This document shows positions 16,438 to 25,263 of a DNA stretch of 64,000 nucleotides, one piece after another. The stretch comes from Geminisphaera colitermitum TAV2. GTDB lineage: Bacteria > Verrucomicrobiota > Verrucomicrobiia > Opitutales > Opitutaceae. Where the stretch lies: assembly GCF_000171235.2 (NCBI RefSeq), contig NZ_ABEA03000019.1, forward strand, positions 29,809-93,808. The letters run 5' to 3'. Position numbers and translations under genes: made by a program. Position 1 is the first letter of the stretch, and each line of letters opens with the position of its first letter. The notes under the pieces are model-generated. The model did not search any database. It worked only from the letters and a program-made list of their open reading frames with translations, and had not been told where the DNA came from.

Positions 16438-18263
16438 TCCACCAGACACAACACCTCGGACACAACCTCACCCTCATCCTCGACAAGCCCGATTGGAGCC
16501 AGAAGATCGAGATCAAGCATCGCATCGCCGACGACATCGAGGAGGGCCGCACCGGGCGGGAGAACCGCCGCCCCCGCCATGCCGAAATCCGCCATGAAAT
16601 TACGCTCACCTATGCGCTCGACCCCATCGATGCGCAGGCATGGCAGACCCGGTTCGCGTCACCACTAGATGGATACATTGGCATTCCCATGCCGATGGAC
16701 CGTCTTCCGGCCATCGACTACGGCGAGCGCATCTACAACGCGAGTTACACCCTCGCCCTCCCCGGCGGTCCCGCGCCCACAATCCACGTCACCGCCGGGC
16801 TCAACACCGCCGCCTTCCCCGCCGGCATCCTCCTCGCGCCCCTCTTCGTCGGTCGCCTCAAGTCGAGGCCCGTCTTCAAGACGCTGACCGACATGCACGC
16901 CCGCGTCACGCTCACTCTCCTGGAGGAAAGCCCCTGGGCCTTTCGCATCGCACCCGCCACCCCGTCCGGCTCCCCCCCCCCCCCCCTCGACTGGCCCGAA
17001 CCCGTCACCGCCAACTGGTCCACCAAGCCCGAGGACTCCACCTCCGACATCCTCGACTTCACCGCCATCGGCAACGCCCGCGTCAAGTCGGTCGACGGAC
17101 AGGAGGGTGTTGTCCGGCGCGCGCAGAAATTCACCGCCACGCTCGACGGGCGGGAGCAAATCCGCGCCCTGCTCGCCTTCTTCCTCGCCCGCAAAGGCCG
17201 CGTCGAAGCGTTCACTGCCCCCTGGCTCTTTCGTCCTTCCGACGTGGATACAGAGGCCGTTCCACACGCCACCCGCGCCCGCTTCGCCGACGACACGCTC
17301 ACGCTGACATGGCTCACCGACGAAGCCGCCAACGCGAAAATCTCCCTCCTGCAGGTGCCGTGGGAGATCAACACGCCCGCCGGTGAGGCACCGGTGCAGC
17401 CCGCCGAGGCGTATCTCTACCGCTTCGAGGCCGACGTCCCCGGCGTCCCTGTGGTGTGGCGCTACACCGATTGGGAGCACGACCTCGCCCGCACCGAGAA
17501 CGGCGTGATTGTGAGCTACAAAGGCGACACCACCGGCCTGATCGAGCACGACGGCATCACCCAGACCAGCGACCTCGGAGACAAGGCGACCCGCATCATC
17601 ATGTCGGCCAATGTCCCCGGCAACCCGCTCGCCCTCGTCTCGGCCAACGGCATCGACGTGCCGGTCACAATCGAAATCTACCGCTGCAACCCGGCCAATG
17701 CCGAAGGTGCCGCGCTCGTGTATTCAGGCAGCCTCACAGAAGTCTCGGAGGACGGCGGCAAACTCACCGCCGAAACTCTCGTGCTCGGCGGCCTGCTCAG
17801 GGTAAAAGTCCCCGGTTTTGTCTTCTCTCCGTCCTGCAACCACCGTTTTTGCCGGGCCGGCTGCACGCTCGACATCGCCACATGGACACTCTCCGGCCTG
17901 ATCGTCGGCCAGGTGGGTAGCGAACTCACCGCCCAGATCACGGGCAATCCGAACGGACGCCCGCTCTCCGGCGACTTTTACGCGCGCGGCGTGCTCATCG
18001 CCGGCGCGGGCGAAGGCTGGGAAATCCGCCAGATCGTGCGCAACACCCACCTGCCGGACGGCAAGATGAAATTTGTATTGAAGGCTCCACTACGCAACGC
18101 CCCCGCCGGCCTCGCCGTCACCTTCCGTCCCGACTGCGACGGCAGTATCTCCGCCTGCCAGGCCCGGCAAAATTTCGTGAACTTCGGCGGCCATCCTCAC
18201 ATGGGGCCGGCCAACCTCTCCATCCCCCAACGCCAGACAAATACCTCCGGAGGCAAAAAATAA
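16434..18263 (+). CDS. Tail hub-type protein with C-terminal BR0599 (DUF2163-like) domain
   Basis: 609 aa. The C-terminal part (about 400-600) carries the pattern of the phage BR0599 family: FVFSPSCNHRFCRAGCTLD, then WTLSGLIVG, and near the end CDGSISACQARQNFVNFGGH. The cysteines (CNHRFCRAGC and later C) are characteristic and may bind metal or form disulfides. Gene transfer agents and many siphophages place such a protein before an NlpC/P60 peptidase and the large tail-tip protein, the order seen here. The N-terminal 300 residues are a beta-rich distal-tail domain. A 15-C run (16972-16986) encodes prolines near residue 180. The next gene overlaps by TAATG with GGAGG 9 nt before it. Confidence 0.8.
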   Translation: MIHQTQHLGHNLTLILDKPDWSQKIEIKHRIADDIEEGRTGRENRRPRHAEIRHEITLTYALDPIDAQAWQTRFASPLDGYIGIPMPMDRLPAIDYGERIYNASYTLALPGGPAPTIHVTAGLNTAAFPAGILLAPLFVGRLKSRPVFKTLTDMHARVTLTLLEESPWAFRIAPATPSGSPPPPLDWPEPVTANWSTKPEDSTSDILDFTAIGNARVKSVDGQEGVVRRAQKFTATLDGREQIRALLAFFLARKGRVEAFTAPWLFRPSDVDTEAVPHATRARFADDTLTLTWLTDEAANAKISLLQVPWEINTPAGEAPVQPAEAYLYRFEADVPGVPVVWRYTDWEHDLARTENGVIVSYKGDTTGLIEHDGITQTSDLGDKATRIIMSANVPGNPLALVSANGIDVPVTIEIYRCNPANAEGAALVYSGSLTEVSEDGGKLTAETLVLGGLLRVKVPGFVFSPSCNHRFCRAGCTLDIATWTLSGLIVGQVGSELTAQITGNPNGRPLSGDFYARGVLIAGAGEGWEIRQIVRNTHLPDGKMKFVLKAPLRNAPAGLAVTFRPDCDGSISACQARQNFVNFGGHPHMGPANLSIPQRQTNTSGGKK

Positions 18264-18865
18264 TGAATCCAATCCGCCCCTGGTTCCTGCCCGACGCCCG
18301 CCGTGACGCCGTCGACCGCATCGCCCGCTCCTGGGAAGGCACACCCTTCTTTCCACACGCCGCCTCACGCGGGAAGACTGGCGGCGTGGACTGCGTCAAC
18401 TACGTGCACGAAGTCCTCGTCGAGACCGGCGTCATCCCCCGGCAAACCCTGCCCGACTACACGCTCGACCACGCCCGCCACAACCCGCACAGCCAGCTCC
18501 TCCGCTGGCTCCTCGCCGCCACCGCCGGACCTGAGCCTGGGTTCGGCGAAAAGACGCTGATCCTCGTGCCCCCTCGCGGCCACATCCTGCCCGGCGATCT
18601 CTTCGCCATTCGCACCGGGTTGCTCGACCACCACCTCGCCGTGGCGATCCACCACGCACAGGTGGCCCACGCCATCGAGGGCGCAGGCGTCACCTTCACC
18701 GACCAGGACGACTGGCGTCTCCAAGAGCGCATCCTCTACGTCGCCCGTATCATGGAGGTGCGTGGTCAGGATGTGGAGCAGACTGCCCCCGTGGGGGCAT
18801 CGACTTCGATGTTGGATGTTGGACGTTCGATGTTGGATGTTCGCGAAGAGGAGGCCGCCACATGA
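18263..18865 (+). CDS. Phage NlpC/P60-type peptidase
   Basis: 200 aa. The catalytic Cys lies in GGVDCVNYVHEVL (about residue 44-46) and the His in LLDHHLAVAIHH (about 120-130), the CHAP/NlpC-P60 arrangement. In GTA-like tails this enzyme cuts peptidoglycan during entry. An SD GGAGG (18249-18253) precedes ATG 18263. Residues after about 170 (TSMLDVGRSMLDVR) are encoded by a GTTGGATGTT-type tandem repeat (18799-18846) also found on the chromosome inside prmC, so the C-tail is a repeat addition. The stop overlaps the next gene's ATG. Confidence 0.75.
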   Translation: MNPIRPWFLPDARRDAVDRIARSWEGTPFFPHAASRGKTGGVDCVNYVHEVLVETGVIPRQTLPDYTLDHARHNPHSQLLRWLLAATAGPEPGFGEKTLILVPPRGHILPGDLFAIRTGLLDHHLAVAIHHAQVAHAIEGAGVTFTDQDDWRLQERILYVARIMEVRGQDVEQTAPVGASTSMLDVGRSMLDVREEEAAT

Positions 18866-21800
18866 GCATGGCCGGAGGACAGACCGCCGCCGCCAGCGCG
18901 GCCCCGAAAGTCGCCGGCATGTCCGCCAGCGACACCTCCAGCAACGAGCAGGGCGTCCCCGTCCCCTGGTGGATCGGACCCGACTGGCGGCCGCTCACCT
19001 GGATCATTTCCGAGGTCGCCAACCACGGCTCGAAGGAAAACAAAAAGTCCAGCAGCGGCTTCTTGGGCATGGGCGGAGGCAGTGCCGTGGTCGGCACCTG
19101 GTTTTGGGGTGACGTCGCCGGCATCGCCGGCGTCGGGCTCCTCGATCGAATCGAGGGCATTGAGATCAACAACGAGATCGCCTGGGAGGGTCAAATCCTG
19201 CGTCCCGACAACCCCGGACACCCCGCCTACTGGCGCGCTGAAATCATCCTCTTCACACCCGTCCCGGCAAAGATCAGGGGCAAGGCCGTAAACAAAGTTT
19301 ACGTCTATTGGGGACGGCCCGATCAACCCGTTGACGACATTTTGCTGGGCACTCTCCCCGTTCCCCATCCCGCCTATCGCAACCAGGTCGTCGTCATCGG
19401 CAAGGGCCTCTATTTCGGCGAAAACGTCAACTCGGTCCCCAACATCCGCGTGCGCGGGCGGCGCACCCCGCGACCACCGATCGGCAACTTCCCCCGCCAG
19501 CTCCACAAGCAGGGCGAGTCGATCGTCGCCGGCATCCTTGAGCTGTTCACCCATCCGATCTGGGGCGCTGGCATTCCGACAAAACACTTCACGGCCGCCG
19601 AGTGGGAGGCGCTCTCGGCCGACATCCTCGCGCGCATCGGATGCCACGCCCCCACGCTTGATCGCGCCACCCCCCTCCTCGACGTCGCCCGCAACCTCCT
19701 CTCCTACATCGACGGCTGGGCGCGTATCCGAAATGGCATTATCACGCCCGGAGCCTACCCCCACACTGGCGCGATCCCCGTCCCCCTCGCCGCGCTCACC
19801 GACCACGACTTCACCAGACCCCTCCGCACCACGACCACCGCCCCCGCGTCCACCGTCAACGAAGTCATCGTCACATGGCGCGACGGCGAAGACTCCCTCG
19901 CCAAAAAGCCCGCCCGCGCCTCCGCCGCCGACAGCATCGAGGCGCGGCGCTCCTCCGAGCCCGTCACGGTCGACATGCCCGGCATCATCGACGCCACGCA
20001 GGCAGCAGCCTTCGCCGCCCGCGCCGCCGCCGTCGCCGCCGCCGGCACACTCAAAGGCTCCTTCACCGCCCGCCGCCCCCGCGCCACCTTTGCGGACGGC
20101 TCACCACTCGCCGCCGGCGACAACGCCCGCCTCACCAGCACCGCGCGCGGCATCGACCGCATCATCCGCGTCACCAGCCGCACCGATCCCTGGCGCGGCC
20201 CCGTGCAGATCGAGTTTGAGGCCGAGCGCGGCATGTTCGCCGCCCTCCCTCCCGTCGTCCCCGACATCCGGCCCGACTTCGGCAAGCAGATCCCCGACGA
20301 GATCACACGCCTGCGCATCTGGGAACTCCCCGCCGCCCTCTCCGGCCAGTTCGCCCCGCCCGAAGGCTCCACCATGCTCGCCTTCCTCGCCAGAAAGCCC
20401 CTCTCGCGCGCCAAGGACAACCCGGACGTGACCGGCCAGAGTGTCATTGGATTCCAATTACAGGAGTCCCCGTCCGGCGCGACCTACGACATCCAAGGCA
20501 CGCAAACCACCTGGGCCGCCGCCGCGAAACTCACCACCGCCATCACCGCCGCCGCCGTCACCGTCACCATCGACCTCGATGCGCAAAACCTCGACCTCGA
20601 CTCCTACATCGGGCAGAGTGCCGCGCAGCAGGCCAACAACACCCTGCTCCTGATCGTCGGCACCGAGGTCATGAGCGTCGGCACGGTCACGCTTAACCCG
20701 CAAAACGGCCTGCGCCGCACTCTCGCCGTCCTGCGCGGCCGCCTCAAGACCACCGCCGCTGCAGCGGCCGTCAATGCCGACGCCTGGCTCGTCTTCGCCG
20801 AGGACATCACCGCATGGTCGCACGCTGATTGGCTCCCCAACTCTGAACGCTGGTTCAAACTGTTGCCCTACACCCCCGCCGCCACGCTCAACGCCGAGGA
20901 CGCCGATCCGATCCACTATCACTTTCTTCCCCCGCCCCCGTCGCCGCCCGCCGCCACGCCTCCCGAAATCGAGTTCCACACCTACTCAAACACCGTGGAA
21001 ACCGGCCGGCCGTTCAACATCTCCGCCACCATCACCGCGCCATCCGAGGACATCAAAACCGTCATCACCGCCCTCATCCTCCTCAACGCGGACGGCACGG
21101 ACGGCCCCGAACAACTCCTCCTCGTTGCCACGCCCCGCGCCGATCAACGCGCCACCTTCCCCGTCAACCTCCTGCCCACCTGCCCCACACTCGGCGACTA
21201 CGTCGTCGAAATCCGCGTCACCAACGACGACGACCAAGTCTTCGCCGAACGCACCTCCACCATCACCGCCGGCGAGCCGCAGCCCGTCTATTCATGGGGA
21301 AATTTCACCCCGTCCATCACCACCACCGAAAACGTCAGCTACTCGACACGCATGGGCCGCTGGGACTCCCGCTCAGGCTGGTGCCGCATCCATCTCCAAC
21401 TCGTGGCGATTGGCGCCACAGGCACCGACAACAACCTCCTCACGATCAACCTCACGCAGGCAGGCATCCCCCAATCCGCGTGGCCGACGCAGCGGTCCGA
21501 CATCACCATCGACGGCAACATGTCCTACAACACCGTCGCCCTCCTCAGCCCCATCACCAAAGCCGGCATCTGGGGGACTTGCCGCGCCGAATACCTCACC
21601 GGCATCAGTGACGACACCGTTGCCCCCCTGCTGGTCCACGCCTCGAACGGCCTCCACGCCATCCTCTTTGCTGACCAAGGCAACAGCATCACCGGCATCC
21701 GCAATTCCGCCTTCGGAAACACCGAGGACACCCCCTCGCTCCTCGACATGACGTGGTTCATTCCCGACCCCAACACCCAACCCGCCGCCCCCATCCCCTA

Positions 21801-22152
21801 CTTTGTCCCCTCGCCGCCGGACCTCCAGCAAGACAACATCACTTACACCCAGTCCAACATCTATCCCCCCATACGCACCCGCCTCCTCACCATCAGAGTC
21901 CCGCAAGGCTCGACTCTTGCCGGCTGCCGGCTCGTCGTGAAATCCATCGGTGTTGACGGCATGGTGACGACCACGCGGATTGACCGTACCTTCACCGCCG
22001 CAGACGGCGACCAGGTTGCTGTGACCGTTGGCTGGAACCACAGCATGACCGGCGCACTGAACACCAAGGCCAAGATCGAGGCCACGCTCTACTCAGCGTC
22101 TGGCATCAAACACGTTTATACCGGCAATGTTTACAGCATCAGAATGTCTTAA
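18862..22152 (+). CDS. Large tail-tip / host-specificity protein
   Basis: 1096 aa. The position after the peptidase, the size and segments such as VVGTWFWGDVAGIAGVGLLD, ADILARIGCHAPTLDRATPL, GVGLLDRIEGIEINNEIAWE and TVNEVIVTWRDGEDSLAKK place it among central tail-tip proteins (lambda J/GTA host-specificity type). These form the tip and position receptor-binding domains. The first 500 residues are hub-like, then beta-sandwich repeats follow, probably fibronectin-III-like (about 690-800), and a distal beta-rich region to the end. It is the last gene of the prophage; no fibre-exchange module follows before the right end. Confidence 0.8.
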   Translation: MSMAGGQTAAASAAPKVAGMSASDTSSNEQGVPVPWWIGPDWRPLTWIISEVANHGSKENKKSSSGFLGMGGGSAVVGTWFWGDVAGIAGVGLLDRIEGIEINNEIAWEGQILRPDNPGHPAYWRAEIILFTPVPAKIRGKAVNKVYVYWGRPDQPVDDILLGTLPVPHPAYRNQVVVIGKGLYFGENVNSVPNIRVRGRRTPRPPIGNFPRQLHKQGESIVAGILELFTHPIWGAGIPTKHFTAAEWEALSADILARIGCHAPTLDRATPLLDVARNLLSYIDGWARIRNGIITPGAYPHTGAIPVPLAALTDHDFTRPLRTTTTAPASTVNEVIVTWRDGEDSLAKKPARASAADSIEARRSSEPVTVDMPGIIDATQAAAFAARAAAVAAAGTLKGSFTARRPRATFADGSPLAAGDNARLTSTARGIDRIIRVTSRTDPWRGPVQIEFEAERGMFAALPPVVPDIRPDFGKQIPDEITRLRIWELPAALSGQFAPPEGSTMLAFLARKPLSRAKDNPDVTGQSVIGFQLQESPSGATYDIQGTQTTWAAAAKLTTAITAAAVTVTIDLDAQNLDLDSYIGQSAAQQANNTLLLIVGTEVMSVGTVTLNPQNGLRRTLAVLRGRLKTTAAAAAVNADAWLVFAEDITAWSHADWLPNSERWFKLLPYTPAATLNAEDADPIHYHFLPPPPSPPAATPPEIEFHTYSNTVETGRPFNISATITAPSEDIKTVITALILLNADGTDGPEQLLLVATPRADQRATFPVNLLPTCPTLGDYVVEIRVTNDDDQVFAERTSTITAGEPQPVYSWGNFTPSITTTENVSYSTRMGRWDSRSGWCRIHLQLVAIGATGTDNNLLTINLTQAGIPQSAWPTQRSDITIDGNMSYNTVALLSPITKAGIWGTCRAEYLTGISDDTVAPLLVHASNGLHAILFADQGNSITGIRNSAFGNTEDTPSLLDMTWFIPDPNTQPAAPIPYFVPSPPDLQQDNITYTQSNIYPPIRTRLLTIRVPQGSTLAGCRLVVKSIGVDGMVTTTRIDRTFTAADGDQVAVTVGWNHSMTGALNTKAKIEATLYSASGIKHVYTGNVYSIRMS

Positions 22153-22219
22153 GAGGCATTTAACGAGCCCCCTGCGCCCCCCACGCGCGGTGCCCGCGGA
22201 CAGTCCGCAAACCTCGCCA

Positions 22220-22257
22220 CCCGACCCTTTTCATTTCACCTCTCCCGACCCTTTTCA
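22220..22257. other. Candidate right end of the transposable prophage
   Basis: The 14-bp word CCCGACCCTTTTCA occurs twice in direct orientation, at 22220-22233 and 22244-22257. The second copy ends in CA and is followed at once by a fragment of an IS4-type transposase. Repeated transposase-binding sites close to a terminal CA are the layout of Mu right ends. On the - strand the end starts TGAAAAGGGTCGGG. Confidence 0.6.
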
Positions 22258-22676
22258 GGACTTTCCCCGGCTCTTACTGGACTCCCGCGGCATCCTCCAA
22301 CTCTACCGCCTGCGCTGGCAGATCGAACTGGCTTTCAAACGCCTCAAATCACTCCTGAACACTGGCCACGTCCCAAAAAAAGACCCCCTCAGCTCCCGCT
22401 CATGGCTCCAAGCCAAATTACTCACCTGCTTGCTCATCGAAAAATCCCTCCTCCAATCAGAGGTTTTTTCCCCCTGGGGATTCATCCTCCCTGACTAACT
22501 CCAGATGGACTGAGTTTGTCTTCGCTCGCGATTGTCTCCTCTCTTGTCTGGCCATCCCTCTCTCCCTAAGCCTCTTCCTTCTCTGCGGCCATCGCCTACG
22601 CGGTTCCCTCGGCTACCCTCCTCGCAAGCGCATCCCCCACCGTATCCTCATCAAATCTTAACATGTTAGCGCTTAT
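22258..22676 (+). mobile_element. Right-end remnant of an IS4-family element
   Basis: It starts at the prophage end and holds the C-terminal part of the transposase. It finishes with AACATGTTAGCGC (22660-22672), the inverted complement of GCGCTAACATGTT at 62833-62845, where a second element of the same type begins. The outer sequence at both ends is the same 20-bp REP-like word. Confidence 0.75.
22259..22498 (+). pseudogene. IS4-family transposase, C-terminal fragment
   Basis: About 80 codons remain. The diagnostic YREK signature of IS4 transposases is present: LYRLRWQIELAFKRLKSLL, with the catalytic Glu in QIEL and Lys in RLKS. Everything upstream (the two catalytic Asp) is missing because the prophage end abuts at 22257. 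The reading frame happens to stay open back to 22127, but codons before 22259 are phage end sequence, so no functional protein is expected. Confidence 0.8.
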
Positions 22677-22677
22677 A

Positions 22678-22697
22678 GGTCGGGAGACCCGCCCTCC
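22678..22697. repeat. REP-like palindromic word
   Basis: GGTCGGGAGACCCGCCCTCC lies 5 nt outside the IS4 right end. The same word occurs outside the second IS4 left end (62808-62827, inverted) and, with no IS, after the sensor kinase gene (40371-40390). The rest of the gap to 22864 holds a GGAACCGGTTCC palindrome and a CCTCTGTGTCC-type repeat; no gene is seen. Confidence 0.75.
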
Positions 22698-22864
22698 TTG
22701 GAACCGGTTCCGGGGATGTCGGTCGCTCCGTTCCCTCGATCTCCGGCCAATTGAAAACTCCAAGATTCACTGATAAACGTCACATTCAGCCGGACAGACC
22801 TCCGTGTCCTCTGTGTCCGAGCTCCGTGCCCTCTGTGATCTGTTGCGGGTTTTAGGATTTGGTT

Positions 22865-24157
22865 TCAGGGCTTGGCGATACCAGTGACATTTCGAGCCGC
22901 CCGGACAAAACGCCTGCCAGCTTCGACGAGGGCGTCGCCGGAGAGGACGCCGTAGCTGAGGCGGATGTGGTTGTGCGGGGCGGCGTCGCCGTAACACAGG
23001 TCGCCGGGTACGTAGAGGACGGCTTCGCGCAGACAGGCGCGGCAAAATTCGGAATCCATGCCGGTATCCAACGCGTCAGGCGCGGTGAGCCAGAGATAGA
23101 GGCCACCAGCGGGCGCGGTCCAACGCCAGCCGTGGTCGGCGAGCCCGCCCGCGACAAGGGTGTCGTGAAGAAGGTGCATTTTGGCCGCGTAAGAAGGGCG
23201 AAGGACGGCGAGGTGGTTTTCAAAGGCACCACTGGCAAGGGCGTGTTCGCAGATGGCTTGGTTGAAGTTGGCTGTGCCGAAATCTTGATGGCCTTTCGTG
23301 TGCAGCATGGCGTGGAGCCAGCGTTCGTCGGTGCATAGGCCCCAACCGGTTTTGAGGCCGGTGGAAAAAGTCTTCGTGAGAGTTTCGAGATAGAGACGCG
23401 GAAAGGGCGTCCAGTCCGGGAGCGCGAGGATGCCGGAAACGAGCGGAGGCTGGTCGAACCAGAGGTCGCGGTAGGCGGCGTCCTCAATCACGGGCACCAC
23501 GCAATCTTCCGCAACGAGGGCGGCGGCGAGGGTTTGTTTTTCGACAAGCGTAAGGCTGCGTCCGGAAGGGTTGGAAAAATACGAAACGAAATAGACGGCT
23601 TTGAGGCGGGCGCGTTCACCGTTCGCATGAAGGCCGCGCAGTGTGGCGCGAAGGACGTCGCCATCGACGAGGCCGGTGGTGTCGTCAACGGGAATGGAGA
23701 GGGCGCGCACGCCCATGCCGGCCAATAGTTCGAGGAAAACGAAATAGCTGGGGCGATCCACAAGCACGATGTCGCCCGGTTCACAAAGGGCCTGCATCGC
23801 AAGGTAAAGAGCCTGCTGCGAGCCGTTGGTGATGAAGATGCTCGCGGCTGCGGCATCGACGGCGGAAGTGGCGGGAACCGAATCTCTGGCAAGGAGGCGG
23901 GCGGCGAGGTGACGGCGGAGGGTGGGGCGGCCTTGGTTGGTGCCGTATTGAAGGAACTCGGGATCGGCGGCGTTTTCGCGGGCGAGGGTTTTTATGGCGT
24001 CGCACACTTCAGCGAGCGGCAGGGTGCGGTTGTCGGTGAAACCGGCGGCGAGCGAAAGGAGTCCGGGCGTCTGGAGCGCCATCGTCATGAGGCGGGTGAT
24101 CTGCGGCGACTGCGCACGCTGGCCGGCGGCGGAAAGGACGGGGGACGTGGGTGGCAT
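22865..24157 (-). CDS. PLP-dependent aminotransferase (class I/II, LysN/MocR-type)
   Basis: 430 aa. Fold type I aminotransferase; the PLP Lys is in LETLTKTFSTGLKTGWGLC (about residue 262). Other family motifs are QYGTNQGRPTLRRHLAARLL, ITNGSQQALYLAMQALCEPG (cofactor phosphate region), a NPSG (SNPSGRSL) for the substrate carboxylate region, and a final HNHIRLSYG with the carboxylate-binding Arg. This matches the group containing 2-aminoadipate transaminase and other alpha-amino acid transaminases without a regulator domain. Substrate cannot be told. The gene stands upstream of prmC's 3' end on the same strand with a 63-bp gap. Confidence 0.85.
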   Translation of the reverse strand: MPPTSPVLSAAGQRAQSPQITRLMTMALQTPGLLSLAAGFTDNRTLPLAEVCDAIKTLARENAADPEFLQYGTNQGRPTLRRHLAARLLARDSVPATSAVDAAAASIFITNGSQQALYLAMQALCEPGDIVLVDRPSYFVFLELLAGMGVRALSIPVDDTTGLVDGDVLRATLRGLHANGERARLKAVYFVSYFSNPSGRSLTLVEKQTLAAALVAEDCVVPVIEDAAYRDLWFDQPPLVSGILALPDWTPFPRLYLETLTKTFSTGLKTGWGLCTDERWLHAMLHTKGHQDFGTANFNQAICEHALASGAFENHLAVLRPSYAAKMHLLHDTLVAGGLADHGWRWTAPAGGLYLWLTAPDALDTGMDSEFCRACLREAVLYVPGDLCYGDAAPHNHIRLSYGVLSGDALVEAGRRFVRAARNVTGIAKP

Positions 24158-24220
24158 GAAGTGTGTGTCGGAAGAGGAGGAAATTGCAGGGGGATTTTTT
24201 AAATACCGCGCACGGCAATG

Positions 24221-25237
24221 TCAGCGCCAAGCGAAGAAGAAGCGTTCGCGTCCGGCGAGATCGGGGGCGGATTCGTGACGGGCGTAACCGCATGCGGTTG
24301 CCAGAGCGCGGAGCGCGGGGTGCTGGGTGGGGCCGGTTTCGAGGGCGAGGAGGCCGCCGGGGACGAGGCGGGCGCGGGCCTGGTCGATGAGGGTGCGAAG
24401 GTCGGCGAGGCCGTCGTCCGGCGCGACGAGCGCGGAGCGCGGATCGTGCAGGCGGACTTCGGGCTCGGCAGCAGCGGCCTCGGCGTCGGTCAGGTAAGGG
24501 GGATTGGATACAATCAGGTCGAAGAGCGGCGCGGCGCTTTGCGCCGAACGTCCAACATCCAACGTCGAACGTCCAACATCCAATGCGGTGGATGAAATGT
24601 CGGTGTCGGTGGCGGCGGGGGGGGGGGGGGGGGGGAGGGCGGAAAACCAGTTTGACTTTACGAAAGTCACGCGGGCATCGAGCGCGAGGGCGGCGGCGTT
24701 TTCGCGGGCGAGGGCCAAGGCGTCGTCGCTGGCGTCGAGCGCGGTCACGGCGGCCTTCGGGAAATGCGTGGCGAGGGCCAGGGCGATGGCGCCGGTTCCT
24801 GTACCCAAGTCGAGGATACGCGATGGCGCGGCGACGGAAGGGGGGGGGGCGCTTTGCGCCGAACGTCCAACATCCGATGCGGTGGATGAAATGCTGGCGC
24901 GGGAGGGGTGGAGTTTCGCGATGATGAGTTCGACGAGGTATTCGGTTTCGGGGCGGGGGATGAGTGCGCGACGGTCGGTCTTGAGGGTGAGACCGCACCA
25001 TTCGACGGTGCCGAGGATGTGTTGCAGGGGTTCGCGGGCTCCGCGACGGCGGACGAGGGGACGGATGAGGTCGAGTTCGCTCTCCTTGAGCGGGCGCTCG
25101 AACTGCATGTAGAGTTGCATGCGTTTCAGTCCGAGCGCGTGTCCCACCAGCCACTCGGCGTCGAGCCGGGGCGTTGGGACGCCTTTGCTGGCAAAAAACG
25201 CCGTGGTCTTCGTGATGATGTCGAGAATGGTAAGCAT
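24221..25237 (-). CDS. prmC: Peptide chain release factor N5-glutamine methyltransferase
   Basis: 338 aa, against about 280-290 usual. It methylates the Gln of the GGQ motif in RF1/RF2 using SAM. The N-terminal helical domain (to about 105) contains REPLQHILG and LIPRPETEYLVE. The SAM site is LDLGTGTGAIALALA (about 142-156). The catalytic NPPY is at 245-248. Two extra blocks explain the length: residues about 112-137 and 201-236. They share DVGRSAQSA and are encoded by GAACGTCCAACATCC repeats (24541-24600, 24850-24891) plus poly-G runs of 19 and 10 (24617-24635, 24840-24849). Both blocks sit in loops of the methyltransferase domain, so activity may be kept. Confidence 0.85.
   Translation of the reverse strand: MLTILDIITKTTAFFASKGVPTPRLDAEWLVGHALGLKRMQLYMQFERPLKESELDLIRPLVRRRGAREPLQHILGTVEWCGLTLKTDRRALIPRPETEYLVELIIAKLHPSRASISSTASDVGRSAQSAPPPSVAAPSRILDLGTGTGAIALALATHFPKAAVTALDASDDALALARENAAALALDARVTFVKSNWFSALPPPPPPAATDTDISSTALDVGRSTLDVGRSAQSAAPLFDLIVSNPPYLTDAEAAAAEPEVRLHDPRSALVAPDDGLADLRTLIDQARARLVPGGLLALETGPTQHPALRALATACGYARHESAPDLAGRERFFFAWR
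24617..24635 (-). repeat. Poly-G tract (C19 on the coding strand) inside prmC
   Basis: Nineteen G on the + strand encode part of a six-proline run at about residues 202-207 of PrmC. A second tract (24840-24849, 10 G) lies in the other repeat-derived block. Any length change not a multiple of three would break an important gene. Confidence 0.9.
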
Positions 25238-25263
25238 GGAGGGAAAAAGCGGAAACGCCGAGA

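Larger units (their letters stand above)
1..22257 (+). mobile_element. Mu-like transposable prophage, right (late) part
   Basis: All genes from the window edge to 22152 lie on the + strand, mostly with 4-bp ATGA overlaps or short gaps. The head module follows phage Mu (gp25-gp26-gp27-gp28-portal-F-G). The tail module is of siphophage/GTA type, ending in hub protein, NlpC/P60 peptidase and tail-tip protein, as in D3112/B3-like transposable phages. The right boundary is placed at 22257 from two TGAAAAGGGTCGGG repeats (read on the - strand) ending in the CA dinucleotide typical of Mu ends, directly against an IS4 transposase fragment. Transposase, repressor and lysis genes would lie left of the window. 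No clear disruption is seen in the structural genes, so the late region looks intact. Confidence 0.85.

Noticed and set aside
22127..22258. N-terminal extension of the IS4 transposase fragment back to 22127
   Set aside because: These codons overlap the phage tail-tip gene and the phage end repeats, so they are not transposase.
22700..22711. GGAACCGGTTCC palindrome
   Set aside because: A single 12-bp palindrome with no partner site or gene start nearby; not enough to call an operator.
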